Source: Cheiracanthium punctorium | Taxonomy: Eukaryota; Arthropoda; Arachnida; Araneae; Cheiracanthiidae | Length of the DNA: 64,000 bases | Reading direction: 5' to 3' | Assembly: GCA_038373885.1 (NCBI GenBank) | Contig: JAWZYV010014431.1 | Coordinates: forward strand, 1-64,000 | In this document: positions 35,004-47,000 of the stretch, one piece after another | Layout of the letters: every line of letters starts with the position of its first letter | How positions within the stretch are numbered: position 1 is the first letter of the stretch | Notes under the pieces: generated by a model | The model's database searches: none | Told to the model about the DNA's origin: nothing | What the model saw: only the letters and a program-made list of their open reading frames with translations | Translations under genes and position numbers: made by a program

Positions 35004-38000
35004 TCTTACTCTCTTTTTTTTGTGTATGTGGCTCTATTTACATGCATAGAGGAATATCACAGAATTATTGTAATTATCAAAACTATGTAAAAAATTTAAT
35101 TTTTGATGCATTAATTACTTTAATAATATTTAAAAAATGAAAATATAATTCCCAGTATGGGGTTAAAAGTTTGAAATCACTGGCATGTTCTTTGCAATTA
35201 AATGTGTGATATCAGAACTCAGCAATTTCATACGTAATCTTTTTTCATCAATATTCTGAATAACTACATTAACTTTTATTACTTGTTACTAAAACAGTCA
35301 TTGTATCAGCATTTATAATTTTCCACTTTATTATTCAGTATTTTTAATATTTTCTACACACATAAATATAGTAAATAATTACATTTAACTCGGGACTTTC
35401 AACAATTACTATTTTAACAAAAAAAGTCTCTTTTTTTTTTTTTTTTCGTGGTCACAAAAGTTAGTTTTTTTTACAAAATTGTTAATATAGTTAATATTTT
35501 TTAATTAAAGTGTCTCTAAAATCACTAAAACAGGAGCTAGTCTTTGTTTCTTGATATTTTTTCGTTTATCATAGTAAGACCTTGAATAATGTAAACTGAA
35601 TTTACGAAATTATCAATTGCCTTTTTGATTTGGTTTATGATTTTAATAATAATTTATGCATTTGTTATATTTATGCATTACCTAAGATTTGATTGAACAT
35701 TTTTTCTAAATTATTGTTTTCTGTAATCTCTGGTCCCAATTAAAAATAATTTGTACACACTATATGCGAAATTTTACCCTACTTACATGAATTTGATATG
35801 CAGTTATCACTTTTCTCTATATATTGTGTAAATTCAGGGTTTAACTATTTGGCTTTACTCTTTTTTTTTCCCCCCCAATAGTAAAATATTTTACTTAAAA
35901 CAGCATTTGCGATGTATAATTTTCAGTACATTACAATTTTATTTTTTGCATGCAGTTTTGCTTAGTTTACCAGCAGTCATTTCTTTTTAGGTCTCTCAAC
36001 TGTTTGTATCTTTATTTCTTAATTTTTTTTTTTTTCATGTTATTTATAATTCAATCTGCCTTCGTTTTGCAACACTTATATGAAATTTTCAAAATTATCA
36101 AATATTTTAAGCATACACAATTACCAAATGCCTGGTACAGAAAAAGTAGCATGAAAATGTCAGTGATTCCTTAAGCTGTAAGATGGAATACTACGTTTGA
36201 TTCTATAAAGTCTTTTCTAGACAACAGGGGAAATTTGGTGCAAATTTGTCAAGACCACAAACTTGAAATTGATAAAGACATTTTCAATTTAGTCAATGAT
36301 GTAAACCTAATTGTTAACTGTTCTGATTACATGATATTTTAGGACCCATTTCAAATGTACTTGATGAGGTATATTAACATCTTTTTGCAGGAAAAATTAG
36401 AAGTATGTGGCAGGAAAGATATTATGGCAGAATTCTCAGAAAGAAAGAAATGGCTTTATCACCAGCACATTTAGCTGCATATATGTTGCTTTCAAGAACG
36501 CACATAGCTTTTAATTTCATACGTTTGGTAGATAAAGAACTTTTGCCAATGGCTATGAATTTTTTAGGGTCCTTTTCAAAGTTTTATGTTTGGGGATGAA
36601 TTTCTAAATGTTGAACCCGTAGTTTGGTGGAACACTATTAAAATAGAAGACCATTTGAAAGACAAGGCAGTTAGTTACTGCTAGTCCATCAATAGCTCGG
36701 CTGGAAAGGATATTTTCTAGCTTTGGATTAGTCCAGTCCAAACTACGTAATCACTTACAGACTGAAAAAGCAGAGAAACTTACTTTTTGTTTAAATATTT
36801 TAATCAAAAGAAATAAAGGGAGAATTATGAGTTATTTTGAATTTGTAATTAGTAAAATTATGTTGACACCTGAGATTGAATCTTACATTTTGCATTTTAG
36901 TGAGTACATAAATCATATTTAATTTTTGAGAAAGTTGCTTCTGTTTCCTACTTTGTCTGGTAAAAATTTGTTGTTAAATTCAAAATATATAACTATTAAC
37001 AAATATAAGTTGAATATTTGTTATTGTAATGTTTATATCATGCTTGAAAATATTTATCAACAATAAGATTAACTTTTTATCAGAAATATTTTATAAATAT
37101 CAAAATATTGGATAAATATAAAAATATTGGATATACATAAAAATATTGGATATTTTTGATATTTTCAAAATATATTTACGATCCCTAGTCGAATTTCTTA
37201 TCAATGAAAGGAGGCCAATATGGCTAAGAAAGCAGAATAAGTTTTTATGTGGGGTTTCACCCAAAATTTTGTCAAGTCTATGGTAAGAACAGTTAAAATA
37301 AGTCTGGTAAAAAAGGATTAAAAGCTTTGCAATTGGTTAAAACATGATGGATGGTGAGATGAGTATTGCAATGGGAACAGTCTGATGCAGGTTCACCAAA
37401 AAGCAGATTCTTTTGAGTGAGTCTCATATGACCAATGTATAGACATGTCAAAATGACATCAAACTTGCAGCATGGATAAGATGACCAGTGAGTGATAGAT
37501 GGTCGTATAGTATGCAGTTTATTGTTAATTTCGCTGTTCTATTTATTAATCCAATTGTCTTTAATTAAGTTAGAGATGCCAAGTTTGATGTCCTTGAAAG
37601 GTATGTCACCGGTGTAGGGCAATGAAGCTTGCCTAGCAGCCACATCTGCTTTTTCATTACCTAGAATTCCTATAGGACTAGGTACCCAACATAGCAGGAT
37701 TCTGAAACCACGATCAGTGAGTTCATGGTATTCACGTAGGACTTTGTCCACATAGCTATGTTTGACTTAGCTTGAATTAAGACATTCCAGTACACTTAAT
37801 GAGTCTGTATAAATGATAAATGTTTTCTTCTGATTTCGGATATATAAGAGGCTTTCATAGATAGCTAAAAGTCCTGCAGTGAAAAATAAAGCAGAAAGAG
37901 AAGAAAGTGTAACTGCAAGTACCACTGGTGTACACAAAGCCTACATGATTACCAGATTTTGAGCCGTCAGTGAAAAGTTCTTGATAGCTATGGTACTTGT

Positions 38001-41000
38001 TTTTGTGATTATAAAAAAGCTGCTGGTAAATTTGAGGGTTAGTACTTTCTTTTGTGAAGCCTGTGAAAGGCTGCATGTAGGAAATGTGCAAAGTATTCCA
38101 GGGTGGCATTTCAGAAGGAGAGTAGGGGGAAACAACAATTTCCGATAACTGGGTACTGGCAAGATTTCTACGAATCCTGAGACAAAATGGAGATCATTTT
38201 TACTGAAATCGTACACGAAGTGTGATTTTGGTAAAAACGATCAAGGTAATTATCTAAAAGAGAATTCCTGGGCACCAGGACTCCCTTTTAGATAATCTCC
38301 TCTCACTTTGGGCATGATATTGTTGTATATGAGGGATGGTCCTGCTTACAATTAACACAGTTTGCTGATGCAGTGCAGGTGTCACTGTCATGGACAGATG
38401 TACCACAACGATCACATGCAGGTTTGTCACACCAGGAGGTTTTGGTATGGCCAATTTTTGGGCATTTGAAACAACAGTTTGGTTTTGGTATGTATGGTCT
38501 TATGTATGCCTTGCGTGTTTTCCTGCTGTGTCGCCTTTCGCCCAAAGCCGTTCAACGCTTCTTCCATATGCAAAGCCCTGAATTTTTCTTGAAGGACTTT
38601 TTGAAGCTTATCAAGCGATATGACAAATGTCTCAACGTACTCGTAAGAGAATAATAAAATAAAGGTATGTCATATCTTTATCATTCTATTTTTTGACTTT
38701 CATACACAACTCTGACCACAGTCGACAGGGGAAACTTATTTTTCAACTTACCCTCATACATTAATAAATGTAATTTATGAAGACAAGAGAGACGAAGATC
38801 TGTTCATTATATTGACGAAACAAATCTTTCATTAATCGCTAATTACATTCATCAATATAATGATCAGATCTTTCGTTATTTTTTTTACATAAGTTATCAA
38901 ACTTCTCCAAAATAGAAGTTTGGTAACTGCTGTAAAAATAGATCAGTTTATTTGTTAATTTGTGTCACAGTTGCACAGCATTTTACTTGACAATTTTTGA
39001 AGAACATGAAGAAATGAAGTATCTATAATTCTTTTATCCTAGCTGATGAAGTAATTACCATAAACAAAAATATTGAAACATTTGATGCTGATAAATCACC
39101 ATTGAAAATTCCTTCACATGTTAGACCAGATATGAGGGCAAGCTGCATGAAAATAAAAACATAAGTATTAGAAGAAACCATGAGTGCTTAAGTAGTGAGT
39201 AAATTAGAAGATTTGTATGGAGATAGTGACTTAAAAGATAATCCTGTAGAAAGAAAATTGTTTTTGCTGTGAATGATTTGATAGCTTCAATACTGAAATA
39301 TGTAATTATGCTGAAAAATTATACTTACTTAATTTGCTACCAAAATCTCTTCAGTAAAACTGAAATAAAAGCAAAATTACTCACGGTATTTAAACACCTC
39401 AGTGATAAATCTAGAAAAATAAGGAAAGAAAAAAGTATTTATATGCATGATGAACCTTATAAGTCACTCTTTATCAGAAGAAGCCAAATATTTTGCAGTG
39501 CTGCATTATTTGGATGGCACTATAAAGATTGTATCAAACACAGTCCTAACTAAAATGATATAATTTTTGTTTGAGATGAAAATAGCTAAAAAATTAGATC
39601 CGCAATCAGAACCACAAGAGGTCTATCAGTTAATGGTGACAGTAATGGAAAACATGAAAATTATAGTCTGAATTTTACTCTCTATCTGCCCTAAATGAGT
39701 GAAAATCCAGCCAAATCAAGCTGTAAGCACTGGCATTTACTGCAGCAATTTAAAATTAACATGTATAGCTCTGTGTACTCTAAAAGGCATATAAATTGTC
39801 ATGTATCTGGCAACACGAAATGATATAGATTTGAAGTGAAGTAATGTAACTCAGTTTCCATGATGTTGTATGTCACAGCATGTTGATTTCTCACGCTACT
39901 CTGTTAACTTTATAATAAATATACTTATATTCTACTTATTGTAGTCATGTTCTTCATAACTAAGGAATGATTATCATAGAAATATAATCACCGATCACCT
40001 CATAAATCAATGCAGGATCTTTGTTAAATAACTATTTAGTGAGAAAATAAATAAAATTGTTGGCTCTAAATATGTATAAGGTGCCCATTGGTAAAAGCTC
40101 TTTAAATTGGTACATCTGATAGTGAGGAAGTTACTTTTGCTATTTGGGGAAAAGGGGAACTCATTTAATTAAAAAAAAAAAAAAAAAAAAAAGTACCAGT
40201 AGAAAACTTTTTAGAAGATGCTAGCCATTGGATTTTAAAAGCAGTATAACATAGTTTTATTAGAAAGACGTAATCAGAAGAAATTTCAAATTCAAAACTG
40301 TCTGCCATTAACAGTTCTATTCTTACTTTGCATTTTGATTTCACTGAAAACTGGTCTGTGATGCTTCCAGATGAAATCCCAAGTTACCATTGGAATAATG
40401 ATCCAATTTCATTATATGTGTTGCATACTTTCAGGATGAAAAAAAAATTATTTTGTACTAACTAATGATGCAACGTGACCTTGCCATACTTTATGTGCAT
40501 TTGATAATAAATAATATCTTAAATAACACACAAAATTGAATCTGTCAAATCACTATTTTGCTCTCTCTCTCTCTCTAAAAAGTTTGAAGATTTTAAAGCT
40601 GAATTTCTAAAAATGTAGGCAGTCTAAAATTTAAATTTTAAAAAAATACTATAACAGTGCCTTCACACTTATATCTTTACTTATGTAAAAAAAAAAAAAA
40701 ATTAATAGGGAAAGAAAACTAAAAAATGTTTGTTTTTTTAATCTAAAATAATGTTTTTTTAAATCTACAGAAAATTTATTAAATCAGGATTTTATAAAAT
40801 CTAAAACATTAAAGGTTAACTCCCACAAAATAAAACAGAATTAAGTGGATCTACGAAAATAACTTTGAATTTAGAGCACTTTAAGTGCTGTGCAATTCCC
40901 GTATTTTCAAAAATTGTCAGATTTTAAGCTAAATTTCAAAATGCTGTAGAGCAAGAAAAAAGTTTGGAGAAAAAACCTTTTTGCATTTTTCATGATTCCG

Positions 41001-44000
41001 ATAGTCATACCTATTATAATTTTTTCACAAATGTCTATGATTGAGATGAAGAGGCTCTTACTGGATAAAAGCTTGGGTTAGTGTTTTTGGGACACCCTGT
41101 GTAGTATGATGCACATTCAGATAAATACAGAGCTGCCATCTATTATTAATGATTTAAAATACATCTGTGCAAATGCACTGGAAACATTGTTTTGGAAGCT
41201 TTTCCATCATCCAGCCACCTCTAAATATTGTTCAATTGGGCTAAATGTTTTAAAAGTAGTAAACTTTTATATATATAAAGTAGTATTTTTTGCTTTTTTT
41301 AGGCTATGATTATCTATGAAGGAAGAGTTATAGGTGCTGGTGCATTAATCAATCCTTACTACGTGATAACTGTGGCCAGTATAATCAATAACGAGTAAGT
41401 AATTTTTATAACTTCTTTAGCTGGTGCACTGATAAATAGCCTTTCATTTTCCAGAATTTGCATCACTGATTAAATGAAAGAAACTATCAATTTTGTAGTA
41501 ATTGCTTTTATAAGCTTAGAGTATATGGTAAACCAGAGGCGTAGCCAAGGGGGGGTTAGGGGGTCATAACCCCCCCCCCCATGAGAAATTTTTTTGCCAT
41601 ATAAAATGTATATTCCTCACTACATTATCACGCACACGTATACATATATGAGTTGTGGTAGTCGTAACCCCCCCCCCCATGAAAAATTTCTGGCTACGCC
41701 CCTGTGGTAAACAGTTATTTTATACAAAAATTTAAAATTATTCCTTGTAACAGAACTATCTCAGCGCTTTACTCTCTTCATATTTTTACTGTACTCTTTT
41801 TATAATAATCTAGCCTCTTTTAGCTTTTTCACCAAAAGGTGGTGCTGGGAGTTTTTTGGTTTTCATCACCAACAGACTCGCTCTGTGAAAGAACTCTCAA
41901 TATGCTATGACATATTTTTTGTAATGTGCATTATGTATATTGTAGCTAATGTTATAATGTTAGCTTATATCTTTAGTTAATTTTATATGTATGTAACCAA
42001 GAGACATAATAAAAATTAAAATGCCCAGTTAATTGTCTCCCTGCACTAGAGAGTGATCACAAGTAAGAAATCATTATTTTCTTTAACTTGCATAAATTCT
42101 TGTTTCAATTTATGACTGCTAAAATTTGCTAAAGGATATATATTTTTGATAGGATGCTGTGGTATCCAGATCTTCTGAGTGTATTTCTTGGCAGACATAA
42201 TCTGGCAAAGGGTCAAGACACCAAGTCAAAACGATATTCTGTTAAAACAGTGTATCCCCATCCTCAATATGGGAAACCATCGCCATACAATAACGATATA
42301 GCTCTACTAAGATTAAATACTGAGGACGGTGTTCTTCAGACATACAAGCCCATTTGCTTGCCTAGATCAGATGCATGGTATCCATCTGATCTCAAGCTAA
42401 CAACTGCAGGTTGGGGTAGCACTTCCAATAGTAAGTACAGTATTGTTTTGATTTGTGAAAAGTCCAATCATACATTGAAAACAAGTGCATATTAAAGAAC
42501 AGTCATTTAGTTCATTGCAGTAACTCAGATTTAACAATTTCATTTCAAATAATTTTTAAGAGAGTATGTTAAAGTATCCATATTTTTCTTACTTTCTATT
42601 TTAGCAACTTTTCAATAACCTGCTTTTGCTTGAATAAAGTAAAATTTACATAAGCCAAATAAATTTTTCCTAAACTACTATTTTTTTTTTTAGTTAAAAA
42701 CACATATAAAAGCCTTAACTATTTTTTCTTTTGAAGCAAACTGAATTTTGTGAAGTCTGGAGTTCATTTGACTTTATACCATTTTGTGGATATTTCTTCA
42801 CTTAGGTGGCGATGGAAGCAATGTTTTAAGAAAAGTTGATCTGAGGGTATGGGCTGAGGAACAGTGTGAACAAAGGTATCCAGGATGGTTTACAAACAAT
42901 ATGATGTGTGCTTACAAAGAAGGAGCAGACACCTGTTACGTAAGATAATTTGCAATGCTTGTTGGCAATATATTAAGAAAAAGGTACAGCTGTCCCATGA
43001 CATATCCACAAGTTCAAAAATCAACCAATCTTGTTGAACACTCTAAAAACTAATACTCAATAATTCTCAAACTGCCCTTTTATAAAAAGTAAATCAAAAA
43101 GAGCACTTTCTATTGAGAAAACAAGAAAATTTCCCAACATCCCACTGAAATTGTTATATGTACAGCTAGTATTCTTTTAACTTTTGGTCAATGACAAACA
43201 CACTCCATATTTTTAAAATAACTGGTACCAAGGTACCAGTGGCGTAGCCAGAAATTTTTCGGGGGGGAGGGTTATGACTACTGCAACTCACATATATGTA
43301 TGTATACGTGTATGTGATAAGGGATTGAAGAATATACATTTTGCATGGCAAAAAATTCCTCATTGGGGGGGGGGGGTTGTGACCCCTATAACCCCCTTCT
43401 CTATATCCCTGCAATGTACCCATACTGAATTTCTATGTTTCCCCATCTGTTTCATTACCTCTTTGCAATTTTATAATAAAAAATTATTTACTGAACGATT
43501 CGAATAACAAATAATAAACAATTAAAAGAAAAATAAATAATTCATAATAATAGTAATTGTTTTCTTATATTTGTTATAATAATCCTTTATAATCTGTATG
43601 TACAAGAGAGACAATAATGGGTACCTTAGTACCTGGACTTTGAGTGATGAAGATGGATATCTGGAAGCATAACTCACAAAAACTCAACAATTTTTCCCAA
43701 AAAGGGTTAAAAATTCATATAAATAATGAGGATTAAGAACCATGACCCCATTCCCAAGAGGTACCAGGCCACCCAATCATTGATGCAAGGGTTGAAAAGA
43801 CATTTTCTTTACCTCCTATCTCACATTCTAGATGAAAAATTCACATGCAACAAGTTTTAACCCATTTTTTCATGTCTTTCAATAACCTGTTCAATGATTG
43901 TAGTACTATCTAAGATTATCGCAGAAAATAACTTCATTCTAGTGTCGAATATTTTTTTTTTCTCCTTAAATTTTTTGCAGAATCCTGTTGAACAATTGGT

Positions 44001-47000
44001 ATGTTATTTAAACTTTGAAAAAAATTTAAAGTAAAAGAATAAATAAAAATGTCCAGATTTTTTTGCAGAGCAATGCAATCTTACCATGGTAAACACCTCG
44101 ACAGTAGATGGAGTTTTTTAGTGGACCTAAAACCCATCCCAGATGCTAAAATGATCTACCTAGTAACAGAAGTGACAATTACTGCAATATATTGACTTGA
44201 TTTGTTCACTACTTCACTATCGAGAATTTTCACCAAAAGTGTTTACTATATTTCAAAATCTTCTAAGATAAATGATGACTCAACCTGAGCTTTTAAATTT
44301 AGCTTTGTTTGTCAATATGCATTTCAGCATAGTTTCTGTGTGCTGCAGGCATACAAAAACTGTTACACACAAAAAATTTATGTATATATATTTTCAAAAA
44401 TACATCAACAATTGCAGCATTTCTTCTGCTATTGCTTGAGAACATGCATTTTATTTTAGACTTATTTTCATGAACTAACATTACTTTTTATGCTTGGAAC
44501 AAAGTGCGACATTTGAAAGGTTAATAGTGCCAATTTATAACTTTTTTCAGCTTTAACTCATTGGTGGCAGGAACTGAATAAAAACAATTAATGTTTAATA
44601 ATAAAAAATCATTCTGGAACTAGGTAGTCTGCAGAGTGTGGTAAAATCACAGCAAAAAAATTATCAATCAATTTTAGCTGCTCTTTCCAAATAATGATGA
44701 AAATGCATCAATAAAATTAGAAGATTCAGTTCAAAAAAAATTATAGAAATCGGAAACTCTTTTGAATATAATAGTATGGGACACTCTCATACAGAGATTT
44801 AATCAAACGAATGTTGATCTTCAGAAGTCATCCCTTAATTTTAGCACAGGGATAAAACTTACAAATTCTTGATTGATTTTACTCAAAACGAGACAATTCT
44901 GATGTTACCCCGTGAAATGTACAAAGTAAATGTTAATTTTCTCATTTGCGATGTGCTAATTATTTGCATTTCAAAACGAATGGTTGGTTGGTGTTTAATG
45001 GCACAAGGTCCAGGAAGGACATACTGCGCCAGACTATGTGTATTTAGAATAAAATAACGCTTTCGCGTAAAAGTTGTTGTATAAAACCTGTAAAGCTAAA
45101 ATCCAAAAGGTCTAAAACTGATAAAAGCAAACTATAGAAAGGTAAAAAGTAGATAAAAATAAGTCAAGGACGTCTGGATGGGGGCTCCCATCCTGATACC
45201 AGTCAGAGAAAAGTGTATACTTCACACTGAATAAAACAGATTGATACGTCGAAGAAATGAAAATAAATTACAGTGCGGGGTTTCACCCAATATATCGTCT
45301 AGTTTGGGATGAGAACAGTTAAAAAGTATTTGGTAAAAATTATTAAAAGCTGTACAAGAGGTTAAAATGTGACGAATGGTTAGGTGAGTTTGACAATGTG
45401 AACATTCTAGGGCAGGTTCACCCAGAAGTAGGTGTTTATGGGTGATTCTCGTGTGACCAATGCAGAGATGAGTCAAAATGACAATGATTTCGATATGAAA
45501 GGGATGACCAATGAGTGAGGGAAGGTCGGATAGAATGCAGTTTGTTTTCAGTTTCACTATCCTATTTATTGGTCCAACTGCTTTTTACTATGCTAGAGGT
45601 GCTCGACTTTATGTCACTGTATGCGAGATAGCCAGTGTACGGGATTGTAGCTTGCCTGGCTAAACTATCCGCCTTCTCGTTGCCCAGTATCCCAATATGA
45701 CTGGGTACCCAACAGTAGAGAATATTGTATCCACGATTTGTCAGTTGTTCATGCAGACGTAGCACTTTGGTGATATAGCTATGAGTAGTGGAGCCTGATT
45801 GTAGATTTTCTAGTACACTGAGGGAGTGAGAGTAGATGATAAATCTGTTTGTCTTCATTCTAGAGATGTATAAAAGGCTTTCATGGATGGCCAGTAATTC
45901 AGCAGTAAATATGGAACAGAACGGAGGAAGAGTATAGCTGCAGGTATGGTTATTTTCGACAATGGCAAAGCCAACATAATTATCAGATTTCGAACCATCA
46001 GTGTATATTTCTTTATATTTTTTATGTTTTTGTGGTCTGAGAACAACTGTTGATATATTTTTGGGTCGGTATCCTGTTTAGTAAAGCCATTAAATGGTTG
46101 GAGGTACGAGGTCTGCAGTGTAGTCCATGGTGGCATTTCATGAAGAGAATTAGGGGAGACATTAACAGTCTCCAGTTGGGTACCAACTAGAATCCTACGG
46201 ATCCTTAATCCCAAGGGAGGAGGAGAGCATGAGGGGCGATTTCCATATTGGCGGTCCAAATGAGTGTCTAAAAATGTGTCCCCCAAAGGGTGGGAGGGAT
46301 GAGACAAGATGCGAAAATAGTTGTTTAATGATAGTTTGTGACGGATGTGGATGAGAGATGGCTCGTGACAAGTGATATAGAGACTTTGTACGGTTGATGT
46401 TGTAAAAGCTCCAGAACAGAGGCGTAGTGCAGTATGATGCACTGTGTCAAGTTTTTTTAGGGCTGACCTACAAGCAGATCCATACACAGCACAGGCGTAA
46501 TCCATTTTGGAACGAACTGCTGCACGGTAGATCTGCAACTTGCTTCCCCCTAGTCCTTGCTTCCCCACAAAGGACTATGAGCGTTCATGTCACCAAGGAG
46601 GATGAAAGGAGGAGGAAGTTGCTGGATGAGACTATTGAGGGATGTTTGGCTTATTACTTCACTAGGAGGGAGGTATATACTGCATACAGTTGTGAGTTGT
46701 TTTAATTGAATACGAGTGGCGACTGCTTGGAGATTTGTGTTAAGATTGACCATAGTGTGAGGATAACTATTGTTAATTAATAGGGCAAATCCACCTGTGG
46801 CCCTATCATTAATTTCATTGTCCTTGCGAAGGATGGTGTAGTTATGGATGTTTGTGTGTCTATTAGTTTTAAGGAAAGTTTCCTGCAGGGCAATACAAGC
46901 AGGATTGTGATTGTAAATTAATGTTTTGAGGTCATCGTTTTTATTAAGGAAACCGTGGCAGTTCCAGGATAGCAGTAGAGCCATAATCATGTGTTTGGGA

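Larger units (their letters stand above)
33059..37187 (+). mobile_element. hAT-like element (BED finger plus dimerisation domain remnants)
   Basis: This DNA interrupts LINE copy E between 33058 and 37188. The right end, read inward, is TAGGGATCGTAAATATA; the left end (TAGATATATATCGTG) is degenerate. The subterminal DNA repeats AAAATATTGGATA three times (37104-37150), as hAT ends often do. Inside are a BED zinc finger fragment and a hAT C-terminal dimerisation region on the plus strand. A clear 8-bp duplication is not visible, so the exact ends are uncertain. Between the coding remnants (34900-36200) lies AT-rich DNA with a TA-repeat. Confidence 0.65.
32831..38560 (-). mobile_element. LINE copy E (I-group), old, internally deleted, split by a hAT element
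   Basis: The most diverged I-group copy. The 3' tail and UTR hairpins lie at 32831-33058. After the hAT insertion (33059-37187) the element resumes with the ORF2 C-terminus on the minus strand: CWVPSPIGILGNEKADVAAR at 37751-37539 and LFTDGSKSGNHVGFVYT at 38109-37855. Beyond about 38250 it jumps directly to ORF1 zinc knuckles (CFKCPKIGHTKTSW, CDRCGTSVHDSDTC, CVNCKQDHPSYTT) at 38300-38510. The middle of ORF1 and most of ORF2 are therefore deleted. Confidence 0.8.

Noticed and set aside
33059..37187. Clean 8-bp target duplication for the hAT element
   Set aside because: The 8-mers next to the proposed ends (TGGGTTTG and GTCGAATT) do not match; the ends are too degraded to fix.
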